Below are positions 1 to 5,526 of a DNA stretch of 5,530 nt, one piece after another. Source of the DNA: CAZBYL01 sp964496275 (GTDB lineage: Bacteria > Synergistota > Synergistia > Synergistales > Synergistaceae). The stretch lies in the NCBI GenBank assembly GCA_964496275.1, contig CAZBYL010000086.1, forward strand, positions 1-5,530, read 5' to 3'. The notes under the pieces were generated by a model. The model was not told the DNA's origin. It did no database searches and saw only the letters and a program-made list of their open reading frames with translations. Both the position numbers and the translations under genes were made by a program. Within the stretch, counting starts at the first letter, position 1. Each line of letters opens with the position of its first letter.

Positions 1-171
1 AAAATCGGCGTCATCAAAGTTGTCCGCGAAATCACAGGCCTCGGACTCAAAGAAGCTAAGGAACTCGTAGACGGCGCACCCAAGACAGTCAAAGAAGGCG
101 TGTCAAAGGACGAAGCCGAAGATATGAAGAAGAAGATCGAAGAAGCCGGCGGAGCAGTCGAACTTAAGTAA
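1..171 (+). CDS. rplL: 50S ribosomal protein L7/L12, C-terminal part (5' end outside window)
   Basis: The gene is open at the left edge in frame 1 and ends at a TAA at 169-171, giving the last 56 residues. They begin KIGVIKVVREITGLGLKEAK and continue with a VDGAPKTVKEGV segment and a final GGAVELK. This is the conserved C-terminal domain of L7/L12, the ribosomal stalk protein that recruits and stimulates translation GTPases such as EF-Tu and EF-G. L7/L12 is usually about 120-130 residues, so a little under half is visible. The start, N-terminal dimerisation domain and hinge lie upstream of the window. An intrinsic terminator follows 29 nt after the stop. The usual downstream neighbour rpoB is absent, so transcription appears to stop here or attenuate. 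Identification is by sequence recognition and is very secure. Confidence 0.97.
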   Translation, partial: KIGVIKVVREITGLGLKEAKELVDGAPKTVKEGVSKDEAEDMKKKIEEAGGAVELK

Positions 172-200
172 TTAACTCCATTTAGCATATTTGATATATC

Positions 201-229
201 AAGGGGAAAGCCTTAGGCTTTCCCCTTTT
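201..229 (+). terminator. Intrinsic terminator after rplL
   Basis: AAGGGGAAAGCC (201-212) pairs perfectly with GGCTTTCCCCTT (216-227) over 12 bp, with a 3-nt loop TTA. The right arm runs into TTTT (226-229). It lies 29 nt past the rplL stop and is a classical Rho-independent terminator. It separates the ribosomal-protein operon from the V4R/cyclase operon. Confidence 0.9.
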
Positions 230-547
230 CTATATTTCCTGCTGAATTTGTAATCATCCGGAAACACACGTAATCGCCTGATGTCCGTGACGTTTCGGCG
301 GCGCGTGTTCGGGCCGTTTAGAAGAGAATCACTTTTGGCGTAAAATAGGCATATTGCGTAGTCAAAATTAAATATTTACGATATTATATTGTGCGAGTGT
401 AGCTGCATGATAAAGAGAATAGGTTTAGGTTCAATTCGTTTATAAAACCCCGGAAATTGATTGTATAAGTGTTTTTTTGAAGCATAAAACGTGCTCCCTT
501 TTTTAGGCGTAATGGCTTAGAAAGTTGCCTTAGAAATAAATTTAACA
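230..547. other. Intergenic region, no gene seen
   Basis: No convincing coding sequence is present. The left part (about 245-315) is GC-rich and can form an imperfect hairpin: ACACG 266-270 with CGTGT 304-308, and CGCC 275-278 with GGCG 297-300. The right part (about 340-547) is AT-rich and looks promoter-like. A weak alternative promoter is TTGTAT (461-466), a 16-nt spacer and CATAAA (483-488). I looked for a c-di-GMP riboswitch because a diguanylate cyclase lies downstream, but recognised no conserved core. Confidence 0.5.
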
Positions 548-556
548 TGGTAAAAT
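548..556 (+). promoter_or_regulatory. Candidate extended -10 promoter for the V4R/cyclase operon
   Basis: TGGTAAAAT matches the extended -10 form TGnTATAAT with one mismatch in the hexamer. The nearest -35-like box is TTGCCT (525-530), 20 nt upstream, which is longer than ideal; an extended -10 can tolerate a poor -35. Transcription would start near 563 and give a leader of about 45 nt before the ATG at 607. Translation could then not start at the ATGs at 547 or 559. Prediction only. Confidence 0.45.
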
Positions 557-606
557 GTATGCGAAATGAAGTTTATTTTTTTGAGACAGAAGGGGTAGGG
601 AGTAGA

Positions 607-1140
607 ATGGAGAACATCTTTATAAAGAACAAAAAACACAACGAATTTTCATGGGCATCACTGGGCAATGTTAAAGAGGGGCGAGCCACACTCGGAGAAG
701 AGATGCCTGTTATAGTATACAGAATGCTGCAATACACTCTGAACAGTATTTTGGTCTCGGAATACGGTCAGAAATTCAGCGACGATGTATTCCGCAAATC
801 GGGAGAACTGGCGGGACGTGAATTTGCAAAGAATGTACTGAATCTCAAACTTGACATGGATGCTTTTATCGCACAGTTGCAGCAGACGCTTCTCAATCTC
901 AAAATAGGCATACTGAGGATGGAAGATTTTGACCAAGATACGGGAAGTTTTACTCTTACGGTGGGTGAAGACCTTGACTGCAGCGGACTGCCGATTACGG
1001 ACGAAGTTATCTGCGTCTATGACGAGGGTTTTGTGGCCGGAATAATGGAAGAGTATTCCGGTAAAAAATATCACGTTCGTGAAGTGGACTGCTGGGCAAG
1101 CGGAGATAGGGTGTGCAGATTTAAAGGGAGCGTGGAATAA
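607..1140 (+). CDS. V4R-domain (4-vinyl reductase-like) sensor protein
   Basis: This is a 177-residue soluble protein with no signal peptide or membrane segment. Residues about 30-80 (GEEMPVIVYRMLQYTL, then SGELAGREFAKNVL) and the C-terminal block CWASGDRVCRF (162-172) are typical of V4R domains. That family is found in BchJ-type proteins and in the effector-binding regions of XylR/DmpR-type regulators. V4R domains are thought to bind small, often hydrophobic ligands, so a sensor role is inferred rather than an enzymatic one. Cysteines lie at 125, 136, 162 and 170; the last two are in the conserved C-terminal motif. The start at 607 is chosen because AGGGAG (597-602) precedes it. The in-frame ATGs at 547 and 559 lack an SD and fall on or just beside the predicted promoter; the 547 start would give 197 residues. 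The diguanylate cyclase gene begins 8 nt downstream, which suggests that V4R ligand binding controls the cyclase. Confidence 0.85.
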   Translation: MENIFIKNKKHNEFSWASLGNVKEGRATLGEEMPVIVYRMLQYTLNSILVSEYGQKFSDDVFRKSGELAGREFAKNVLNLKLDMDAFIAQLQQTLLNLKIGILRMEDFDQDTGSFTLTVGEDLDCSGLPITDEVICVYDEGFVAGIMEEYSGKKYHVREVDCWASGDRVCRFKGSVE

Positions 1141-1148
1141 GGAAAGAA

Positions 1149-2378
1149 TTGTTCGAGTATCTGCGTCAAATTCTCTATGAACCTGAAAACGCCGTCTTGG
1201 ATATGGAGAGCGTTCCGGAAGAAGAAAAAGAGTTGGCTCAGGGACTGGAGTATTTAGCTTCCTGTATGAAGGAGCAGCGCATATTCGTAAAAGGACTCTC
1301 TAAGGGAGACTTGGATGCGCCGCTGCCCGCTTCTGACAACCCCATAACAGGTGAGCTGCGCGCCCTGCACGGCTCTCTGACTCATCTGATATGGCAGGCC
1401 AAACAGGTTGCGAAGGGCGACTACGGGCAGAAGCTTGACTTTATGGGGGAGCTTTCCGAAGTTTTTAACGCGACCACCGAGAAACTTGCCGACCGTGAAG
1501 CTCGTCTTGTCCATGAAGCCGAAGTAATAAGCCAGCAAAACCACGCCCTGATGCAGGGACAGACCCTCCTTATCACTCTTACTGAGCAGATGACGGACTG
1601 GTTTGTTGTTGCGGGAAAACGAGCCAGAAAGATAAAATATACAAACCATGCCTGCCAGCAGTTCCTTGATGTCGCTCCCGGAACTGAGCCATGTCTGCTT
1701 GAAATGCTGCACGGCTGCCCGCCTCTGACGGGTAATGAAACGATTCATTGGGAGACGGCTCTGTCAGGCCGTGACACCGGTACGCACGAGATCATCTTTG
1801 AAGTCACGTCTCAGCAGATACAGTGGGACGGAGCGAGCGCCATCTTCCACATGCTGCGCGATGTAACTCACATGCGCGAAGTGGAGTCGTTTGTGTACAA
1901 GGATCCTCTTACCCACCTCTATAACAGACGTTACGGTATGGAGGCGATATCAAATCTCATGGACGGCGGCAAACAGTTTGAAATAGCTTTTATAGACATC
2001 GACAGGCTTAAGTTTGTCAACGACACACTTGGGCACGAGGACGGAAATATCTACATACAGGACACTTCCGCAGCCATATCGCGTGTGCGTGAGCCTAAGC
2101 TTGTCTGCCGTATAGGCGGAGATGAGTTCCTCGTAATATCGGAGGGTACGGACGACCTTGCCGCGCAGCTTGAAAAAATCCGCTCTGTCTTTGTAAAAGA
2201 ATCCTGCGCATACAACCGCTCCTTCAGTTACGGAGTCGTGAACAGCGTCCCCTACACCGGCGATATCTTGGATATGATAAGAGATGCCGACATCCGTATG
2301 TACCAATACAAGATACGTCATAAGAAGCAAAGAGGAACAAGGCTAAACGTAAAAAAAATAATAAATTTAATGCACTAG
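1149..2378 (+). CDS. Soluble diguanylate cyclase (HAMP-like, PAS-like and GGDEF domains)
   Basis: This 409-residue protein is predicted to make c-di-GMP from two GTP. Its N-terminus (about 46-125) has two HAMP-like segments, LSKGDLDAPLP and VAKGDYGQKLDFMGELSEVF, without transmembrane helices, so it should be cytosolic. A divergent PAS-like sensor region spans about 135-245. The GGDEF domain starts at DPLTHLYNRR (252-261), has the metal-binding FIDID motif (281-285; D283), NDTLGH (291-296), the signature GGDEF (323-327) and ADIRMYQYK (380-388). Catalytic residues appear intact. The inhibitory I-site, normally RxxD five residues before the signature, reads REPK (314-317), so product inhibition is probably lost. 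The start is TTG at 1149: AAGGA (1139-1143) sits 5 nt upstream and overlaps the stop of the V4R gene. The next in-frame ATG (1203) has no SD. The 8-nt gap implies co-transcription and probable translational coupling with the V4R gene. A bidirectional terminator follows. Confidence 0.93.
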   Translation: MFEYLRQILYEPENAVLDMESVPEEEKELAQGLEYLASCMKEQRIFVKGLSKGDLDAPLPASDNPITGELRALHGSLTHLIWQAKQVAKGDYGQKLDFMGELSEVFNATTEKLADREARLVHEAEVISQQNHALMQGQTLLITLTEQMTDWFVVAGKRARKIKYTNHACQQFLDVAPGTEPCLLEMLHGCPPLTGNETIHWETALSGRDTGTHEIIFEVTSQQIQWDGASAIFHMLRDVTHMREVESFVYKDPLTHLYNRRYGMEAISNLMDGGKQFEIAFIDIDRLKFVNDTLGHEDGNIYIQDTSAAISRVREPKLVCRIGGDEFLVISEGTDDLAAQLEKIRSVFVKESCAYNRSFSYGVVNSVPYTGDILDMIRDADIRMYQYKIRHKKQRGTRLNVKKIINLMH

Positions 2379-2387
2379 TTTAATGAT

Positions 2388-2416
2388 AAAAACCCCGGTT
2401 CTCCGGGGCTTTTTTT
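2388..2416. terminator. Bidirectional intrinsic terminator between convergent operons
   Basis: CCCCGG (2393-2398) pairs with CCGGGG (2403-2408) around a TTCT loop. On the plus strand it is followed by a run of seven T (2410-2416). On the minus strand the complement of AAAAA (2388-2392) gives a T-run. It lies just after the cyclase stop and downstream of the minus-strand ATPase/nuclease-like operon, so it can terminate both. Confidence 0.85.
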
Positions 2417-2566
2417 GTATTACGGCAGAGCCGTGCAGCTTTAAAAATTGAGCGAGGCAGTAAAGGGGGCTGAGGTTCCAAAGAGACGCCGCATACTCAA
2501 GTTATAACGCAAGATAAGCGGGAAATGGTTTTAAGTGACTCCGAATTTTCCTCTATGCTTAGAATT

Positions 2567-3130
2567 TTAACATCCGGCCAGTAGTGCCCCAAAAGAAAGC
2601 CCCCTGGGGTTTGGAAAAGATACTTTGATAAAATTATCGGGAGAATTATTTTTATTTACACAACTGACATATTGAGTTTCTCTCTTTGTTGCACTTTGTG
2701 TATTTCCAAACGCAACGAAATGTTCGTTATAATTTTCCATTATATTATTTTCTTTAAAATAATTTTTAATAATTTCTTTGCAGTATTTTATAAATACTCT
2801 GCCACCTTTAAGTTGGTCTTTTATTTTATGAGTGTTACCTATTCCCTGTTTTAGCTCTACATAAAGGATATTAAGCTTATTGGATTTAGTAAAGAAAATT
2901 ATAAAATCACATCTGGAACACTCTCCGTTGCCCCCTGCAAAGATATTGTCATTGCGAAAACAAGAATCTAATTTTATCGCGTAGACATCTTTGGGGATAT
3001 TTTTAAGCGTAACAGAAGAATCTTTAGCTCCGCTTTCAGTTAACCTCAAGATTGGTTTGCCCGAAACATAGTCAGGTTTTATTTCAGAGTCTCTATGAAA
3101 TAACGCCTGTATCGCTTCCATATCAGACAT
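2567..3130 (-). CDS. Predicted PD-(D/E)xK nuclease-like protein, partner of the ATPase
   Basis: I do not recognise a named family for this 187-residue protein. Its central part reads CSRCDFIIFF, about a dozen residues, then LYVELKQG. This gives D75, E92 and K94, the spacing of a PD-(D/E)xK nuclease core: Asp on one strand, ExK on the next. It is followed by DQLKGG with Q106, as in the Q-containing helix after ExK in RecB-like nucleases. A CxxC pair (C71, C74) sits directly before the Asp. No signal peptide or membrane segment is visible. The ATG at 3130 shares its A with the TGA of the ATPase gene (TGATG), so the two are translationally coupled. A GTG at 3133 would add one residue. The last 15 codons are markedly more GC-rich than the rest. 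The nuclease role is inferred from the motif alone. With the ATPase upstream, an anti-phage effector is the most plausible job. Confidence 0.75.
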   Translation of the reverse strand: MSDMEAIQALFHRDSEIKPDYVSGKPILRLTESGAKDSSVTLKNIPKDVYAIKLDSCFRNDNIFAGGNGECSRCDFIIFFTKSNKLNILYVELKQGIGNTHKIKDQLKGGRVFIKYCKEIIKNYFKENNIMENYNEHFVAFGNTQSATKRETQYVSCVNKNNSPDNFIKVSFPNPRGLSFGALLAGC

Positions 3131-4527
3131 CACTCATCTTCACCCCATATAATATCATCCTGAATCTGATTCATTTTATTTATTGTCTCATCAAAACTCT
3201 CGACCTTTATTCCATATATAGGATCAATTTTTGCTTCAGTCAGAGTACAGCAAGTAACCTTTCTGTGAGCGCCATCGCACTTCATCTGAGATTCTCCGGC
3301 AACATAGACACGTACTCTCTCAGAGTTTATCAACTCTTCTTTTTTATACCCTTCTCGTTCCATTATATTGCAGATGTAATCCTTATCTTGATTCATCATT
3401 ATCAAAGTATTTAGTTCTCTTATTATGTAGTCGCTGTGTGTGGTAATAAAAACTCTTATACCTATGTTAAGCAGCCTGGCAAACAATCGGGCAATACGAC
3501 GCTGATTTTCAGGATGCAAATTAAGCTCCGGTTCATCAATCATTATAAAATCTGCGGGTGCAGCTTCATGTCGGAGATAGAAACCGATATCAAGCAGAGA
3601 GCGAACGGCACTTGAACTTGTATCAAGAGATAGTCTAACTCTTTTACCCTTTGGAACATAGTATAATTCGTCGTTACTTTTGCTAATGTGGTAATCTCCG
3701 CCGATTATGTCTTGAAAATCTTCGATGATTTCAGGATATTGTTCGGATATGAAACTCTTATCTTTTGCGAAATTCTCCAGCTGTCTTGTAAAATTAACGT
3801 TATCCTCAACTGGCAGAGGGTATTCAGGACGAACTTTTGACAGCAAATCCAGTGGGTTTACCTCTTTATTCTTAGAACTCAACTCATCCAAAAGCCTGTT
3901 CCTTGCAAAGTTAAGTTCGCGCCTGAAAATTGCAGCTCCGGTGCGTTCCGCGCTTGCAATAAACGGCATTGCAAAACTTTTCTCAAAAAGTACTTCCTTG
4001 ATGACACTGCTGATATAATTCACCAAAATATGTTTGGGTATGTTTAGTTTTTTACCCTTAGCAAATGACGAGATTATAAGAATAGAACTATTTTGTTCTT
4101 TATTAGCAGATAATATACTTCCCTTAGCCGTACTAAGTGCACTACTATATGATTTCGTGTACACATCTGGAACAATACCCTTTAGATCAATATCGAAAGT
4201 TGAGCTTTTGAAATAGTCACTGTTTGATGAAAAAACATTGGCAATTCTATCGCTATATTCATTACAGGCATCTGTAACCAATTGCTGTGCCGAATCAGCA
4301 TAGAGCTGGATATCAATTTTGACTACACCGTCTGTAAGTAGTGTCTCAACTATTCTGTCATCAATATCTTTTATGATAAAGTATTGATTCCAAAATGAAT
4401 GAAACCCATAAAGTGTATATGTCGCGTAGGTTTTGCCGGTATTGTTTTGACCGCAAATTATCGTCATATCTCCTGGCTCAAATTCGGCCTGCCTCATAAC
4501 ACCCACGTTTTTTAACTTGATAAGCAT
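3130..4527 (-). CDS. AAA ATPase of the OLD/RecF-like ABC class, without TOPRIM domain
   Basis: This 465-residue ATPase begins MLIKLKNVGVMRQAEF, the usual first strands of OLD/RecF/SMC-type ATPases. It has Walker A GQNNTGKT (26-33), a SAERTGA motif (192-198), a signature-like LDTSSSAVRSL (301-311), Walker B FIMIDEPELNLHP (327-339; D331, E332) and a switch histidine in ITTHSDYI (361-368; H364). DEPExNLHP plus TTHS is characteristic of the AAA_15/AAA_21 ATPases found in defence systems such as OLD, PARIS AriA, Septu PtuA and RloA. About 100 residues follow the histidine and show no TOPRIM motif, so the nuclease function is probably supplied by the overlapping downstream gene. The start is supported by GGAG (4539-4536) 8 nt upstream. 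The gene is AT-richer than the cyclase operon, consistent with transfer. The ATPase call is secure; the defence role is inference. Confidence 0.9.
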   Translation of the reverse strand: MLIKLKNVGVMRQAEFEPGDMTIICGQNNTGKTYATYTLYGFHSFWNQYFIIKDIDDRIVETLLTDGVVKIDIQLYADSAQQLVTDACNEYSDRIANVFSSNSDYFKSSTFDIDLKGIVPDVYTKSYSSALSTAKGSILSANKEQNSSILIISSFAKGKKLNIPKHILVNYISSVIKEVLFEKSFAMPFIASAERTGAAIFRRELNFARNRLLDELSSKNKEVNPLDLLSKVRPEYPLPVEDNVNFTRQLENFAKDKSFISEQYPEIIEDFQDIIGGDYHISKSNDELYYVPKGKRVRLSLDTSSSAVRSLLDIGFYLRHEAAPADFIMIDEPELNLHPENQRRIARLFARLLNIGIRVFITTHSDYIIRELNTLIMMNQDKDYICNIMEREGYKKEELINSERVRVYVAGESQMKCDGAHRKVTCCTLTEAKIDPIYGIKVESFDETINKMNQIQDDIIWGEDE

Positions 4528-4577
4528 TCCACCAACTCCAACCGCATAGGTTTGATGTTCAAATATTATTCTCTGAT

Positions 4578-4606
4578 ATTATATCACCTTCGCACTATCA
4601 AGCTAA
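4578..4606 (-). promoter_or_regulatory. Extended -10 sigma70 promoter of the ATPase/nuclease-like operon
   Basis: On the minus strand TGATATAAT (4586-4578) is a perfect extended -10 (TGnTATAAT). A weak -35 box TTAGCT (4606-4601) lies exactly 17 nt upstream of the hexamer. Transcription would start near 4571 and leave a leader of about 44 nt that contains the SD GGAG (4539-4536) before the ATG at 4527. No operator palindrome was seen over it. Confidence 0.7.
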
Positions 4607-4828
4607 TTGCATCCAAAACCGCTGCCTTTGGTGAGGCATTTCTCTGTCTAAAAATCACTGTCATTACAGCATTCATATCACGGTGGTTAGGAAAACACAT
4701 GCACATTGCATAATATAACTACCGGAATTGCGAAGGGAATTCCTTGTCACAGCAACGTGCATTATAGGTGCGATATTTGACACATTTGCCGCAGTTATAG
4801 ATTTACTACGCAATGATTCCAAATTTAT
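4607..4828. other. Non-coding stretch upstream of the ATPase promoter
   Basis: No gene is supported. Open frames cross this stretch on both strands but have no SD and run into the repeat DNA, where their protein sequence is just translated repeat. Minor features are a small hairpin-capable GCCT...AGGC near 4624-4637 and two GGAATT half-sites near 4724-4742. Confidence 0.4.
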
Positions 4829-4995
4829 GACGGCGGATGCTTTTCCGACGACGGATGAGGGTGCTTTTGACTTTTGGGGTTTGCCCCTAACTTCCGATAA
4901 AACTACAAAACCAAGGTCAAGAGCACCCCTCATCCGTCTGCGGGAGAGCCGTCCGCAGCCACCTTCCCCACAAAGGGGGGAAGGCTTTAAGAGCA
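4829..4995. repeat. Hairpin-rich repeat element, copy A
   Basis: The core is a long imperfect inverted repeat. 4850-4870 (GACGGATGAGG, then GTGCTTTTGA) pairs with 4917-4938 with one bulge, and pairing extends inward to TTTTGG/CCAA. Inside the loop is a small GGGGTTTGCCCC hairpin (4876-4887). To the right are a CTGCGG/CCGCAG hairpin (4938-4958) and a CCTTCCCC/GGGGAAGG hairpin (4962-4984). To the left is a related ATGCTTTT hairpin piece (about 4831-4849). Segment 4887-4928 matches copy B at 5283-5324 directly at 38 of 42 positions. Segment 4958-4994 matches 5197-5233 in inverted orientation at 34 of 37. It looks like a MITE- or REP/BIME-type non-coding repeat; no transposase is present. Confidence 0.8.
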
Positions 4996-5108
4996 CCGGC
5001 CTGTAAAAATTGGACACCATGGAGACTATTCTTGTTCTTGAATGTTTCGCAGACTGGGCAAATTCAAAAAAACCACAGTCAAAAAACGAACTTACAGTAT
5101 GCAAGGTA

Positions 5109-5135
5109 TTCTTAAAGCCTTCCCTAGGGAAGGCC
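5109..5135. repeat. Short fragment of the same repeat family
   Basis: CTTAAAGCCTTCCC followed by TAGGGAAGGC repeats the CTTAAAGCCTTC...GAAGGY arm seen in copies A and B but with a shortened loop. Positions 5117-5134 (GCCTTCCCTAGGGAAGGC) form a perfect 18-nt palindrome. None of the adjacent core of the larger copies is present, so this is either a truncated copy or a solo arm. Confidence 0.65.
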
Positions 5136-5196
5136 AGAGAGCCGAAACAATGCTTTACGTTTTGTGCGAATCGGCCGGTTGTTACATTTGGAAGTT

Positions 5197-5324
5197 GCTC
5201 TTAAAGCCTTCTCCCCGTTGTGGAGAAGGTGGCAGAGCATGCTTTTGCTCTGACGGATGAGGGGTGCTTTTAGGTTTTGGCTCTAACTTCCGGTAAAAAT
5301 GCAAAACCAAGGTCAAGAACACCC
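5197..5324. repeat. Hairpin-rich repeat element, copy B
   Basis: From left to right it holds a CCTTCTCC/GGAGAAGG hairpin (5207-5229), a perfect 7-bp CAGAGCA/TGCTCTG hairpin (5233-5252), the arm GACGGATGAGGGGTGCTTTT (5252-5271), and a core with GGTTTTG (5273-5279) pairing CAAAACC (5302-5308). GGGTGCTTTT pairs further with the AAGAACACCC region. The expected right outer arm (CTCATCCGTC in copy A) is missing: after CACCC the sequence diverges near 5325. The CCTTC hairpin module is left of the core here and right of it in copy A, so these modules are mutually inverted while the cores are direct repeats. Confidence 0.8.
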
Positions 5325-5409
5325 TAATGCTGTCTGAACCGATACCCGAACATTAATATCTATAGCCAATACTTAGCTATTTATACAATATAAGTCAATT
5401 TTAAATAAT

Positions 5410-5511
5410 ATGTTAGAAGAATTAGAAGAAAACATAAGAATCGTTGAGCTATGGGGGAAATGGGCAAATGATGGCAAACTGCGGCAATATTTTATCCCCT
5501 TGCATATGTGA
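5410..5511 (+). CDS. Possible small ORF or truncated gene remnant, 33 residues
   Basis: ATG at 5410 to TGA at 5509-5511 encodes MLEELEENIRIVELWGKWAN and a further 13 residues ending in LHM. The acidic, helix-like start and the LWGKWANDGKLR segment vaguely recall short phage-type regulators, but I cannot assign a family. No SD precedes the ATG (the upstream sequence is AATTTTAAATAAT), and the frame is short enough to arise by chance. It could be a degraded 5' fragment of a longer gene. It is included only as a low-confidence candidate. Confidence 0.2.
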   Translation: MLEELEENIRIVELWGKWANDGKLRQYFIPLHM

Positions 5512-5526
5512 TAACTATATGTTATC
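5510..5526. promoter_or_regulatory. Operator-like palindrome GATAAC-N5-GTTATC
   Basis: GATAAC (5510-5515) and GTTATC (5521-5526) are perfect 6-bp inverted repeats separated by TATAT. The spacing and symmetry suit a dimeric repressor site. A weak TTGCAT (5500-5505)/TATCCT (5523-5528) promoter with a 17-nt spacer would place the palindrome largely inside the spacer. No downstream gene is visible to test this. Confidence 0.3.

Noticed and set aside
547..606. Upstream in-frame ATG codons (547, 559) as starts of the V4R gene
   Set aside because: Neither has an SD, and the first overlaps and the second closely follows the predicted -10 box. The ATG at 607 has AGGGAG upstream.
230..606. c-di-GMP riboswitch upstream of the cyclase operon
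   Set aside because: No conserved GEMM-type core was recognised. The predicted leader from the best promoter is only about 45 nt, too short for one.
658..2330. Minus-strand open frames at 658-1074, 1254-1748 and 1950-2330
   Set aside because: They lie antisense within the V4R and cyclase genes, which have clear domains. The antisense frames show no recognisable protein motifs.
3130..3435. TOPRIM domain in the C-terminus of the ATPase (a full OLD nuclease)
   Set aside because: Only about 100 residues follow the TTHS motif. No acidic Glu...DxD TOPRIM signature is visible.
4728..5006. 92-codon plus-strand frame starting with TTG
   Set aside because: No SD; the second half is repeat sequence read in another frame (PQPPSPQRGEGF).
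4673..5104. 143-codon open frame on the minus strand
   Set aside because: It runs through repeat copy A, and its LLKPSPLCGEGG-type peptide is translated repeat. It has no SD or recognisable domain.
5010..5260. Two overlapping plus-strand frames (5010-5204 and 5042-5260)
   Set aside because: They run through the short repeat fragment, and the second also through part of copy B. Both lack SD sequences and known motifs. KKRTYS in one frame recalls IS3 OrfA N-termini, but nothing following supports it.
4829..5324. CRISPR array
   Set aside because: Repeats are few, long, internally palindromic, of unequal length and partly inverted, with no regular spacers and no cas genes.
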